Source: Dactylonectria macrodidyma
Lineage: Eukaryota; Ascomycota; Sordariomycetes; Hypocreales; Nectriaceae
Length of the DNA: 64,000 nucleotides
Reading direction: 5' to 3'
NCBI GenBank assembly: GCA_020744425.1
Contig: JAGMUV010000007.1
Span: 1,240,001-1,304,000, forward strand
Position 1 is the stretch's first letter; each line of letters starts with the position of its first letter. Below, piece after piece: positions 1 to 12,155 of the stretch. Made by a program: the position numbers and the translations under genes. The notes beneath the pieces were generated by a model. That model worked only from the letters and a program-made list of their open reading frames with translations, had not been told where the DNA came from and did no database searches.

Positions 1-93
1 GATTGGCTCCGTGTCGTCTCCACCTCCCGAGGCGTCTACGAGCTCAAGTTCTTCAACGTCGTCAACGACGAGGCCGAGGATGACGACGAGTAA
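1..93 (+). CDS. 3' end of an unidentified gene
   Basis: The window opens inside a reading frame: 30 codons run from base 1 to a TAA at 91-93. The peptide contains RGVYELKFFNVVND and ends in an acidic tail, NDEAEDDDE. Codons are C- or G-ending, as in the other genes here, and the acidic C-terminus looks like a real protein end. The fragment is too short for me to name a family. The gene would converge on the mitochondrial carrier, which ends 366 bases downstream on the other strand. Everything upstream lies outside the window. Confidence 0.6.
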   Translation, partial: DWLRVVSTSRGVYELKFFNVVNDEAEDDDE

Positions 94-459
94 ACGGTTG
101 CATTGCATCGGACAAGGCGCAGGAATGGGTTGGTGAATTGGGACAGGAAAAGTTTAGGACTTGGCCAATAGATCCAGCCATTTGTGTGGCACCATTTGGT
201 GTTTGCTCCTTTGGAGACAAGCTACGTTGTGCCATGTGCGTTGCAATTGTGCATATGATGTGAATATGTATACTTGTCTATGGCTGCTTGCTGCCGCGGA
301 ATACCTTGGCTCAACCCGTGTTTTGCATTTGAGTTGGGATCCTGTCCAATCTATAAAGGGGTATTTTTGTACTTGTATATATGCATTTTGCTCTCTCTGC
401 CTGTACACCCCCTTCCCTCCCCTCAACCCCTTTACTCCTTCGTCGTACCAATGGCCGTA
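94..459. other. spacer between convergent genes
   Basis: These 366 bases separate the stop of the left-edge gene from the stop of the carrier on the opposite strand. It should hold both 3' untranslated regions. The part around 380-440 is rich in C and T. I see no further gene. Confidence 0.5.
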
Positions 460-1543
460 TCATGGCAACGCCCGCATCACACCCTCGAATGCTACCAAGG
501 CCATGGCGTTTGCGGGAAAGGCCCGCAAGAAGCATGGCACAAACCCCCTCCAATATCCCCTCCACCCGGTCTCCCTGTACACGGCCACGGCGGCATCCTT
601 CCAGCGGGGAAACTTCCTCACGCCATCGCCCAGGCCGCCGCCCAGCGGGTCGGTCATGATGCGCTGCTTGACGACGTCGCTCGGGTAGCTGGTCAGCCAG
701 AAGACCTGGGCGCTCAGCCCGCCGGCCCAGAAGTTGATGGCCGGGGCGCTGAGGTCGGTGTTCTTGCGGAAGAAGCGCGAGAAGAGATCGTAGCTGCCCC
801 ACCAGCAGAAGAAGAAGCCGCGGAAGAGCAGCGTCGCCGAGAGGCCGTGATAGATGCCACGGACGCCGTGGTGCGTGTATATCTTGCGCAGCGCGTCGAT
901 GGGCCCTGCGTACAGCCGGTCCGCCTTGTGCGCCGCGTACTGGATCTGCAGCCGCGCCTTGACGTGCTCGACCGGCGCCGCGATGAAGCTGACGGTGCAG
1001 CCGGCCATGATGCCCGCGATGCCGTGGCCGTACGTCGGCAGATGTGTCCTCACTCCCGGACCCGGAGCCGACGCCGGCTGTACGTGAAAGACGTGCTCCG
1101 AGAGCAGCCGGCGGTAGACGTTGAGCGAGCCCAGCATGACCGAGTCCATAAACATCCAGCCCACCAGCGGCGGCGTTGCGCCCTTGTAGAGGCCGACGAC
1201 GCCCTCATTGCGCACCGTCTGCGTGAGGCATTGCAGAGGGCCGCTGAACCGCGAGGCGTCGGTCGTCTGCATGCGCACTTTGATGGTGTCGAACGGGTGG
1301 CCGACTAGAAATTCATGTTAGCAAAACCGTAGACTATCCAAGGACCCTCATGAAGCTTCCGAGTCATAGATGACTCGACGGAGTCGTGCGAGGTGAAGCA
1401 TATCTATCCATACCTGTGAGTTTGGCAATGCCACTGAAGACTCCAGCCACAAAGCCCTTATAGTCATGGCCTCCTCCCTTCTTGACCTGCTTTGGCGGCA
1501 CCTCCATGCTCGGATTCGCCTGCGAGCTCAATTCCGTCGTCAT
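460..1543 (-). CDS. mitochondrial carrier family protein (YMC/carnitine-carrier-like)
   Basis: Two exons, 1543-1414 and 1304-460, encode 324 residues. The 109-nt intron (1413-1305) has a GTATGG donor and a CTAG acceptor, and it splits the Val codon just before the first carrier signature. Three repeats each carry the PX[DE]XX[KR] signature: PFDTIK at about 47-52, PVEHVK at about 154-159 and PSDVVK at about 251-256. That is the full SLC25 pattern of six membrane segments in the mitochondrial inner membrane. The third repeat ends in RAFPANAMALVAFE, a C-terminal motif of the carnitine/acylcarnitine, ornithine and YMC1/2 branch. The substrate cannot be read from sequence; a fungal YMC1-like amino-acid carrier or an acylcarnitine carrier are the best candidates. 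The start at 1543 (MTTELSSQ) is the ATG nearest the first repeat; the open frame continues upstream but reads like leader sequence. Confidence 0.9.
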
Positions 1544-2647
1544 GGCCCAGTGGTTTCGTTTCCCTCGAGACCTCAGACAGGTAATCAGACACCGCCCGGC
1601 TGATCGGCGTTGATAGAAGCCGATGCCGTTTAATCTGCCTATGGCTCCATGAACTGAGAACAGAAGGAACACGCGCAGCGAACTCGCCAGACGGCAATTG
1701 GGGTCTTCTTCAGGCTTTGGGTTTTCTTTCGAGTGCAGCAAGATTAGGACAAAAAGTCTCCGCTGCCGAGTTCACTTCAGATCGAGAGCCTCACGACAGA
1801 TCGTGGGCTTGTCAGACAATTCATATTTGAAATGGCCGCTATTCGTCCATGCCGATGATTGAGTCCACTTCCACCACCACACTAAGAGACCTAGTCACCG
1901 ACGTCGGAGTTTAGCCGCCGCCTTCCCACTACATCCGGTCATATCAACAAGGCTCATCTAACAATGCGCCCGAGTCTCAGAGATATCCCATGAATAACAA
2001 TATCTTAACATCTTCGCAATTCAAGGCATACACATGTTTTAGCCGTCAAAACGCTCTTGTATTCATTCCCCCAGATCACGTTTCATGATTACAACCATTG
2101 GTATCTCACATAAACTACAACTATCCTAAGGTTACCTAACTTGAGAGGGATTCCCTGAGCGATAAACTCCGCGACGCTCTCCAGCGGCCTTTGATCCCTC
2201 CTCTGCCTTCATGAATCCAATCCAATGCCTGCCAAAATGTGACGCACCGCTCTGAAACCAGATAGCCATATCATGTCGTCGTCAAGAAATGAAGCAAACC
2301 CTTCATGTGCACGCAATCCTCCACAACAACATCTTCTCTTTTTTTTTTGTTGGGGTGTGTGTCATCTCATGTTCCCCGTTCCGATGTTTCCATTATTTTT
2401 TCTTTAGCAAGTTGCCCTGCCACTGGCCTGGCCGACTTCCTAATGTTGTAGTCTATAGGCTCATTTTCCCATGTTGCAAAAGCCTTTCATTCAACAATCC
2501 TTCTGTCATCCCAAGATCACACGCATATTACACTCAGCCAACTCATGTGGCCAAGTTCCGAGATAAAAAAGGTCCTGGGATCTGGTTGTGCCCTATTTCA
2601 GGTGACAATTCACATGTGAGCGTGGTTCAACACTGTCGATCCTTCTT
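1544..2647. other. intergenic region upstream of the carrier gene
   Basis: About 1.1 kb between the start of the carrier and the end of the next minus-strand gene. It should contain the carrier promoter and the downstream gene's 3' end. There is a T-rich run near 2338-2350. I see no convincing coding frame or RNA gene. Confidence 0.5.
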
Positions 2648-5600
2648 CTAAAAGGTGTCCGTGTCGTCCGTGTGGGCACTAGCGATGGTGCCAAATGTAT
2701 CTATTCAAGTTAGTCAGTGCCCCTGTGATAGTGTGGCTGACATCGCATACCTCTCTTGCGTCTCCGGTCTTCCCTTGCAGCCTCCTCTTCGGGGCTCTTC
2801 GGGGTCATTGCCCGTGGGCCACTGGGTCTTCGGGTAGGCATGCCGAGAGCAGCATTCAAATTCCGGTTCTCTGGCTTAGGACTACCGGGGTGATGGCCTG
2901 CATAGGCGCTCTCGTCGTTCTGGTGTTGGAGGGGGCTACCTTTGGCTAGCTTGGAGATGCGGTTGCTCCTTTGTGGCGTCCGCGTGCCCGAGTTATCGAT
3001 GGGCTCCTTGGGAGGTCGCGGGGGGCCTGTTGGCGATGAGCCCCAGTACTCAGGCTCGCGCGCTCCAGCTGATGACGCGGTGCTGTATCGGTTGGTGTTC
3101 GCCGGGAGCCGGTTCACACTGGTTGCAGATCCAGCCCAGTCAGCCGACCGAGGCGTCATGGGGATATCGTACTCTTGCGCCGAGTACTCCAGAGCGTTGC
3201 GGAATCGTTCTGTCTGGCCTGGTCGGGGCTGAGGGTGCTGAAGGTTCAATGAGTTCCGGTGAACCTTGTACTTGGGTGCCTCGTCAGGGGTAAAGTTGCT
3301 GTCACGTCGAGTAGCAGTGGCGTCCAAGTTGGGCTGGGCAGCGGAACCTCCGAGGTCCTGCTCAGAAAACCCTGTGTGTAGCTTGTCTTCCTCGTAGGGG
3401 TTCTGTTGGTGATGTTGGTTGTGCTGGTCGTGCTGATAATCTTCATCATACGAAGCCATGCTAGATCCAGAACGAGAAGGAGCGTAATCTTCGTACTTTG
3501 CCTCCTTCTTGCCACTTCCGCGGAAAGCCTTGCCCACACTGGAAGCAGTTGTCCCCGACCACCGGGAGATCTTGGGAAGCCAGCCCGATGAGCCACTGGC
3601 CTTGTGCTTCTTGCCTGTCCGCGGGGTGTTCTCCGCGCTCATGGGCTGTGGCATTGACCCAGAGGGTTGGGGAGGGGTGTCGAGGGGAACAGAGGTGCCA
3701 CGATGAAGATTGCTTGCTGACCTAGTGGGGGTCAACAGATTTGGGTCTGCTCGCTCAGTAGTGGGACTTGGGTGGTCGTATTGGTACTCCTCCTCGTGCT
3801 CCTGAACAGTGCTGATACGATTGTCTGAGAACTTGCGCTCATCTCGCAGTTTCGATCGGGACTGCGAGAGGGACAGGTGGCCTGATTGGCTGGCATGGCT
3901 GATTGTCGAGTTGCCTTCCGGTTCATAACCGCGATCCTGCTCGTAGTGACCCTCCGGTTGGAGGTTTTCGAAAGAGTGGCCGCGCCCTCCACTAGTCGAG
4001 ACTGGCGGTGGGGCCGTCTGGGTCTTAAGAACATCCACCTCGCCGAGGAGTTGCATGAGCATATCCTCGATGCGGCTGAGATCGCTTGTTCCCTTCGCGC
4101 TGAGACCCTGCAACGCTCGCTTCCAAAGATTCTTCTTTTTGACGGCGGCGTCGTTCAGGGTGTCAATTTGGGAAGCACTCTGGATTGACCGAGTGGCAGT
4201 GCCAGGGTAAGGCCGCGGGCCGTTGATAGCCTTGTAAAGCTTCTCAGTGCTCTCGGAGTTGGCGAAAATGACATCGTCTCCTGTGTCCTGGATAAGGTCC
4301 CTCATTTCCCGGAAAGAAGTGCGCATCTCCAGGGCGGCATTCATCAGGAGAGCAACAATCTCGGTATCACGGGCGCTTCGCTGAGCATCGCGGACCATGA
4401 GCTGCGAATTCTGTTAGTTACTGTAAGTCGGAAAAGTCCAATTATTACTCACATGTTGCATAAGCGCCACAATGTCCTTGTTCTCGATGCGATCAATACC
4501 CTGGCCAGTAGCGGCATCATAGAAAGGGGAAGCCATCCCTTGGGACATGCCGCTCAGATGGCGAACATGATCCTTGGGGGCATAAAAGGGATCTTCTCCA
4601 ACAGGGGCCACGAGAGTGGCACCCATATCTAGGGTGTTGTTCTTCGGGTCGGCATCCGGCGTACGGTTGGGACCGTTTGACATGTAGCCCTCATCATACT
4701 TCTGCGTGAAGTTGGGGCTTCCCGAGTGGTATGGAGCGCCATAGGAAGAGTTAAGTCCGCGAGTGCCGAGAAGACCTTCGTTCAAGGCTGGGTTGGCGAC
4801 GGGGCTGGCATCCTCAAAGGGGTTGGTAACCAGAGTGTCTCTCTTGTGGTCAGAGGATGAGCGCTGCCACTCATCTTGGTCGTGGCTAGGCTCGCGGCTA
4901 TGCATATGACCGGCAGCAAGGCCGGCAGCGGCTCCCATGGCCCCGGCTTCAGCGAGACCTAGACCACGGCCGCTGGCTCTGCTAGCCTGGCTGCGCGCTT
5001 CGTCCTGCTGGTACCCTGCTACGGAGCGCTGTGTGGGTGTGTCTCGGCCAGACATGTGCTCATCACCACGCTCGCCATCGAGGCGGTCTTCAACAATAGA
5101 AGCGTTAGTGCGGGCATCATCATCCACGTAGCCGATCTCCGGCATGAGATCATGAGTGCCTGGCATAAAGCTAGCGCTCATCTTCGGGGGCTCGTCATAA
5201 TCGAGTCGGTCGATGCTGTGTGTCGGGGTGTTGCGGGGTTCGTGGCCCTCTAGAGTGCGTTCCTTGAATGACTTGTTTCGGAAGACACCAGCGGGCTGGT
5301 ACTCCTCATGGATCATCTCCTCCTCAACAGGAGCCTGCTTCTTGCCTTGGGCAGCCTTTAATGCGGCCGCGGCAGCACCAACAGCACCGGCAGTGATGGC
5401 TACCTCCGAAGCGGTAGGGGATTTGGTGCGAGGCACTTTTCGTCCATGCTCATCGATCTCGTATTCAGTGAACTCTGGGGATTGCTTATGAGACCTGGAG
5501 CCCGGGGTGGCGTGTCTCTCAGTCCCGATTTCACGGCTGTTGTCCATGTATTGCTTCTCAGGACTCATGCCACGACTGCTGTAAGTCCTCGATTGATCAT

Positions 5601-7917
5601 CATAAGAGACAGTCGAGTCTCTAGGGCCACCATAGTCATATCCGGAACCACTGGTGAGAACAGACTGCTCAAGCATTGAACCATCAATTAGAGATGCCAC
5701 GGCTGATTCCACACCTAAGGGAGGATGGACGAAGTTGGGGTTGGCGCCGATGCCTTGAACAGCCTGCCCGGATGTAACTCGGTCGAGTTCGCTGTCCTCA
5801 GTATAGGTGGTATTGCGGTAGTCAATACCGGAACTCCTGGCGGACATTGGGTCCAGGTCCCTATCTGGGGACCTAGCCTCCAATGCAGAGTATACATCAC
5901 TCGTGGAGTGCATGCTCCTTGAGTGGCGGGGGTGATGTTCGCTGGCGCCATCCGTGTAGCCGGAGACACTGGGAATAGGGCTGAGTCCACGAGCCCCGGC
6001 CTGGTACGGGACGTACTTGAGAGGAGGAGGAACGTCCTGAGTGGCAAAGTAAGAATTGTCGTATCCGTTCTCAGGGTAATCGCCATTGTCAGAAACATCG
6101 TGGGGATCCTCATCGTAATGAACATCGTCAACCTTCTGCCCGAATTCATCGGTCTGGTACTCTTCATAATCCTTTTGACCACGGGGTAGTGCGGTGAGGT
6201 CGCCGTGTGAGACATTGGCATGCTGCATAAGTAGTGTGTCATCAAGGTCGCCTGGAGTTCTCGAGGGTGTGGGTGTTGAAGTAGCAGAGAGTGGAGCGCG
6301 GGTGACATTATTACCGGGCGTGAGCTCCTCAGTAGCAGAGTGAGGCCTGTCGGAAGTAGCGGAGAGAATTGATGCTCGGGTTAACTCAGATGGGTTGATT
6401 TCGCTCATTAAGGGCATCGGCGGGGCGGGCACCACCAAATGGTCGTCTTCGTACTCCTCTGCATATCGGTCACGTCCCACACTTCGACTTCGGGAAGACT
6501 CGGCCCTGCGACGTCGCCGTTCCCTGTGCTTGCGATCTTCAGACTGGGATTTATCGTCGAGGAGAGACAGGCCCTTGCTGGCGGCTGCGCCTGCAGCAGC
6601 CACCTTGAGCAAGTCACCACCACTGCGCTTAGGGGTGACGACATCGTCATCATATTGATAGCCGTCGTCGAGGGACTCGCGGCTGATGCTGTGCAGTGAG
6701 TCACCATAGTCGTGACGAGCCTCCCTGTTGCGTCTATCTTTCTGATCACTGCGCTGGCCCGAGGACCGCCGGCGGTCTTGGGTCACTTCCTCCCTTGACA
6801 AGGAGGTTGCCGTCGAGGTGAAGGAGCCACGTCGGGTTTCGCGCTTGCTTTGTTCCCGCTTCAGGGCACTTAGCTCTGGTAAGATTAGTCTTCGGATAGC
6901 GTCTTCGACTGTCTCAAGGAGCTTGGGGTTGTTGATGGATGACTTGGAAACGCCAGAGCGTGTTGTGGAATGCGTGTCGACGGAGCGATGGCTCGGCGTC
7001 AAATTAGACGAGAGCACAGTTGAGTCAAGCCCTGACACATTGGATTCCTGCTGACTCCGACTGGAACGGCGAGCCCTGGGGGATTTAAGTTCGTCGGTTG
7101 TCCGCTCACTTACACTGCTCGTCCTGCTCTTCGGGCGACGTTTCCGATCCGACTTATCTTTTGCCTTGTCGGCGATTTTTACTCGCTCCCGATTTCGACT
7201 CTTGTGGCTCCTGACCTCGTCCATGGCGGCGCCTGCAAGTGCACCGGCGCCAGCAGCGACGGCTATATCCTCTCCTTTTGACTGATTGAAGCTATTCTTG
7301 AGCTCAGTGGAGCCAGCGCCAGTGCCGTCGAGGAAGCTGTCGGATGGGATGGCAGAGATTTCCGAAGCGTTTACTTGATAGGACTCTGAAGGGATCAAAG
7401 GACTAGCAGGTCGACGTCTTCTGTGGGTGCTGGGGTCAATCTCGATGTCAATGGGATTTCTGGAAACATTCGATTCTTCAGTGGCTGAGGCATACGAGGT
7501 CATGCTATTCCCGTCCTCGCCGTCGATGTACTCGAGATCGGTGCCCAGATTCAGGGGGATCCGGCGGGTGAGGGAACCTTGGCGCGATCCCTTGGTCTCG
7601 GTGACTTGGATGTGATCACCTCGGCTCTTCTTGGAGGGCGTCAGGCGAACGCGTACACTGGGCCGGCGTTCGCCAGTGGAGCTGGAGGACTGCTTGCCAC
7701 CTTCAAAGTACTCGATGAGCAGAGAGGTCTGCGACTTGTTGGCTCTGTGGCCGCGGGTGGCAATGGTGACAGGAGTTCCGTCTTCGGGGATGGAGTAAGA
7801 CGATTTCTCGTCGCTAGGCTTGAACGCATCCAACGTCAGTTCGGTCGGGGTGGTCTGGTTTGTTTCGGTTTCGGTTGGGGCGGGAAGAGGAGGTGCTTTC
7901 CTGGCGTCGACGCCCAT
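2648..7917 (-). CDS. very large, mostly disordered conserved fungal protein, function unknown
   Basis: Three exons: 7917-4453, about 4401-2751, and 2700-2648, giving about 1,722 residues. Intron 1 starts with GTGAGT at 4452. Its acceptor is at 4402 (51 nt, with TAACTAAC 10 nt before it) or 4411 (42 nt); both keep frame and differ by three residues. Intron 2 (2750-2701, 50 nt) runs from GTATGC to GACTAAC...TAG, and the last exon adds DTFGTIASAHTDDTDTF. The open frame continues upstream to 8139, but MGVDARKAPP at 7917 looks like the real start. Most of the protein is Ser/Arg/Asp/Glu-rich and likely disordered. It is punctuated by four Gly/Ala-rich patches near residues 222, 442, 847 and 993. 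A compact, probably helical block around 1147-1225 (DIVALMQH...MVRDAQRSARDTEIVALLMN) spans the first intron. I do not recognise a named domain. No signal peptide or clear membrane span is visible. Confidence 0.85.
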
Positions 7918-9823
7918 CGTGTTTCGGTGAGTCGCCAGGAAAGGTGGGCGAGGTAGGTGAACAGTTGGGAGGGCGGCAGGATGATTCGCCTCTTCCTGGA
8001 TGTGTGATGTGTGGAGTTGCGGTGTTGTCGAACCACAGTGTCGAGTGGGAAAGGAGGAGTGATGATTAAGATGTGTAGTCAAGACATGCGGGATGGAGGA
8101 AGCAAGAGCATGCGCACGCAGAAGAAAAGCCTGGAGCAAAAGGAGTCAGCGGTCTGCCTGATGGGCGGTGCAGCGGTACAAAATGCACCAACTTGGTCGA
8201 AGAGGCGGGACGACCCAACTACCCCAGACCAATGGCGCGAGCCCAACGGATCGAGTCGCAGCAAAGAGCACGACTTACACAAGACAAGCAACAGAGGAGG
8301 AACCAAGCACGAATGCAATATGTCGGTTGCCAGGCGGGTCGACAAACACACTGGCCCTACCGTTGGAGCCCGGACAGATGCAGAATTGGGAGGAGGGGAG
8401 AAAGCGGCGTGGTGGTTTGTGGTTTGTGGTTTGTAGTGGTGGTGCGCTCACCTGTCAGTGCCGATATGACCGGGGGGAGCGGGCGGGCCAACAGTGCAAC
8501 CGCAGCAACCAGCCCAAGCCTACTCCGTAGAGGGTGGAGAGACGGGAGCGAGCCGCAAAGTCCGCTCACACGCCCAGGCGAGCCAGTACAAGCCCCCCAA
8601 AAAAGAAGAAGGCCCAATGCGAATCACCAGCGCAGGCTCAAAAAAAAAAAAAAAAGAACAGCGCAACACAGGCTCAGCGAACGAACGGCGCCGAGACCGA
8701 GAACGGGGGGAGTCGAAGAACTGGGAGCGACTGCAGAATGGAGGTGCGTGGTTTTAAAAAAGAAAAATTGACCGTACAGATGTACGCACGCTGCACTGTA
8801 CGCACCGGGGCCGCGGTAGTCAGCGAGCGTTGTCGTTTCTTGGCCTGTCCCGCCGACGATGGGCTGCAGGATGAACCCGGCCTTCTTCTTTTTTTTTTTT
8901 TTTCTCTTCCTTTCCTTCTTCCGTTACCAAGTCGCTCGCTCGAGTTATTTCGCAACTTGATTTTCGTGCTATCCCCAAAACGAGACACAACGAGGATGAG
9001 GCGAGCAGGAAAAGATGGGGGCGACAAGAAGGCTAGAGGTTGGTGGTGGAGCACGTAGTGGCGGCCGGACGACAATCGGCTCCTTAAGAGCTTTGTTATT
9101 GTTCAGAACTTCAGAGGGGCGGCTAGGATTTGCCTAGGCTCTGGGGTGATGTGCTGGCGCTGCCGACAGGCTGGCCCAATAGCGCCCGGGGGACAGGGGT
9201 GCGCTGAGCGGGTGTGCTAAAAGGCAGACCAGGGCTCCAGGGCCTCCAGGGCACAGCGAGTGCCAGGATGTGTGCACTCGGAGACTGTAGTCCCACACAC
9301 CCAGCTAGTCTATCCAGTAGCCAGCGGACTGCCAAATAGGTGGGCGTTTTTGCCATGGATGGGCGTGGGGAGAGGAAACGAAGACACGAGAAAGATGCAC
9401 GATGTGAAGCGATGCAATGTGATGCGATGCCATGCGAGGAAGAGACGAGGTGAGTGGGTGAGAGCGCACACCAAAACCCCGGCACTAAAGAGAGGGCGCT
9501 GCAGTTCAGCCGTACCTGTTCATCATTCGGTGCGTTCTCGACTTCTTCCAGCGAGTGAGCAGCCGAGTCAGCACATCCCCCGTTGCCATCGTGGTGATGG
9601 CGGTCATGGCAGTGACACCGATGCCCATGGCCTTTGGCCAACCTCCTCTGTAATCCTCTGCACTCTGCACTGTACCCCTGGCGTTTCTCACGTTGTCAAA
9701 TAGGCCGTGCGTGCTCTGCTCTGCTGGCGTGCCCGTTACCAAGCATTTCGTAGAGCAAGACTCAATCTCAATCACACCGGGGTTCCGAGTGGGCGCGTTG
9801 GTTGCCCTGCTAGACGAAAAGGG

Positions 9824-9887
9824 ACCATGCCGTGGGTATTGAACCATGCCGTGGATATTGAACCATGCCGTGGATATTGGACCATGG
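9824..9887 (+). repeat. 19-bp tandem repeat, 3.4 copies
   Basis: Three near-identical 19-bp units lie at 9824-9842, 9843-9861 and 9862-9880, followed by a partial copy to 9887. The unit reads accatgccgtggatattga, with one change in the first copy and one in the third. It lies in non-coding DNA. Confidence 0.95.
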
Positions 9888-10428
9888 CTTCATCTCTTTC
9901 TCGTCTCCAGCTCCTCAGCTCCGTACCCGTAGTACATACACCGTCGTACCCCGTCGTCCCACGGGCGGCATCGGGCTGGTTGACGGGGTACCGCCGGGGC
10001 CTAGGGTCGAAGAGCGGCCGTCATGAGTCCATCTCATAATTACGAAGTACTTTATCAACTCTCCTGGCGCTCTATTCCACCTGCGGCTTCCTCTGCCCAG
10101 GGTCCCCTGGGTTCGATACATTGGCCCCCAGCCTCCCCAACTGGATGTCACTGGCCTCACTGGATCTCTCCCACCCGAGCCATCCACTGTAAGGCCTCAG
10201 ATTGGCCCAGATTGGAATGGCGGCCTCTACTTCGTACACATTCCGTGGATGGAAAACGAAAAGACATCAGCTCACGTCACTCTCGGCGTCCTCATCACAC
10301 AAGGGACTGTGTGATGCACAGCAGCAGCGTCTCGCAATCTAAGACAGAAGCAAACTGGCTCTCTCTCTCCTCGACCTCGATGTGAATCGAGACGAGAAGA
10401 TGAGACACAGCGCGACACAACGTCGAGT

Positions 10429-10446
10429 CCCCCCCCCCCCCCCCCC
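10429..10446 (+). repeat. homopolymer of 18 C
   Basis: An uninterrupted run of 18 cytosines. The exact length is uncertain because runs like this are prone to sequencing error. It lies in non-coding DNA. Confidence 0.9.
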
Positions 10447-12155
10447 GCTTCGAGACACCCCAAACTGAATCCGACAGGATGGTAGGGCTGAGTGTGTGAA
10501 GCCCATCCATCATCAGAGCACTTGTTCGCTCTCTGAAGCACATCTCCCGAAAACCAAAATGAGGATCATTCGTATTCTAGGTCTAGATCCATTCTCTGGG
10601 GCTGCCCAAAGTCCCATTCTCCAAGCCCTTCTCAAGACGACCATCATTACCTATCCAAGAACGGACTCGACGAAGTTGGCCGCGGTCTAGCCTCGCAGCA
10701 TCTCTCGGACCACCGCTTCTAACAAAAACGAACAAAAAGCAGATGCCTCTCCCGTTTCCCGTCGCTGGCTACGCCGCTTCTCGGGGGTTGAGCAGCGCAA
10801 TATATTCCGACTCCCGTCCCAATCTCGATTGATTTAATACATACCTTGTGCCCAGGACGTTTCAACCCCCTTCTTTATTCACATCCCCAATTGGATTTGC
10901 CGGTGTCGGAAATGGAATCGCAAATTGTCGATAACAGAGGCCACATATTATCCCACTTCTAAACGATCGCCTGCCAACCTCCTGCATCTCCATCCCATCC
11001 CCGCTTCTCGCCACCGCTTAATTCATTGGGTCTTCCGTTCGAAAAGTGCTTAGCCTCTTGACCTCCTGACTGCTGCGTCGCCCCAACTTGAGTTTTGCAG
11101 CCAATGCCTTGCTTCGCTGCATCTCGTTGAGGCCAGTGCGTGACGCCTAGTATCCGTCCACGCACAGATAGACAGACCGGGACGCCTCCGGATGGATCCT
11201 CCTGGGCAGATACTCCGTAGCATCATGCAAGACACAAACACACCGGGTAACTTTGAGCTCGCAAACTTGCCCAGCAACCGACGCTGTTCATCTGGAGACT
11301 GAGGCGTGGGACAGGGAGGCAGCGTGGATGTTGGTCCAAGCCGCGTCTGACGCAAACGGATGGTTCTCAAACACACCGCCACCGCGGATGCCCTTCTGCA
11401 AGTCTTACAGCAAACTATTTCTCACGCATACAAACTTGCACAGTACAGCATTGTGCCCAGTGTAAAGGAACTGTGGCAGCTAGGGATGCGATGCAGACTG
11501 CGACTGCCTTTTGCCACAGCGCGATCCTCTTGACCGCCACTGTGCTTGTCCACCGGACGAGGTATCATATCTATCTACTCCATCATCCATATTCTTAAAA
11601 CATCTGCCACAATCAAGATTTATCCGACGCACCGCAGGTCGCTAAAGTAACACCATGTCGGCCTAATGCCGCTGCCCAACGCGTTTCTACAGTAGCTCGG
11701 ACATGCGAGCCAACCGTGCAACTCTTCGCACCCGATATCTTTGCGAGCAATGATTAAATCGAAGCAGCTCCTGTTCCAATCGCGTCGGATAATGTGCTAT
11801 GAGGTGGTGCGTTTGTGTTACTCAACTGAAACCGTGAGGCAGGCCCGTATCGACCGTGGACTGGGGTAGCCACGACATGAGCGGAAAATCAAATATATAA
11901 GCTCATATTTCTACATATTGCTAACAAATGGAATTATTCACAACATTATCGGTTGGGCTTAGGATGCCCATAATCAGTCAATCACACATATTCGTACATC
12001 ATAAACAACCCGTACCAGCCAACATTCCCTTTGCCAAGTTGACAGCAATCCCAATCCCAACGCCAAGCAAGAAGGGTATACCAAAAAACATCCCGCTCGC
12101 GTTCACAAAAGCAACACTTTAAACTCTTTGACCTCCCTCAAACGTGCTACCAAGG

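Larger units (their letters stand above)
7918..12155. other. long gene-free region
   Basis: About 4.2 kb from the start of the large disordered gene to the end of the small membrane-protein gene. It carries an A run (about 8641-8655), a T run (about 8889-8904), a 19-bp tandem repeat and an 18-base C run, the last two listed separately. Several 160-190-codon open frames occur between 8.2 and 9.7 kb, on both strands and overlapping each other, which is what chance gives at this base composition. I see no supported gene. Confidence 0.45.

Noticed and set aside
274..1308. 344-codon open frame on the plus strand
   Set aside because: It is antisense to the mitochondrial carrier, whose three signatures are clear. 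The frame is kept open by GC-biased codons on the other strand, and its translation is low-complexity.
2710..8139. Two separate genes (2710-4398 and 4414-8139)
   Set aside because: A GTGAGT donor at 4452 and a TAACTAAC branch site join them in frame, and the gap is only an intron. The upstream part to 8139 is leader, not protein.
8139..9700. Several 160-190-codon frames on both strands
   Set aside because: Frames of this length are expected by chance at this base composition. They overlap each other, include homopolymer runs and show no domain.
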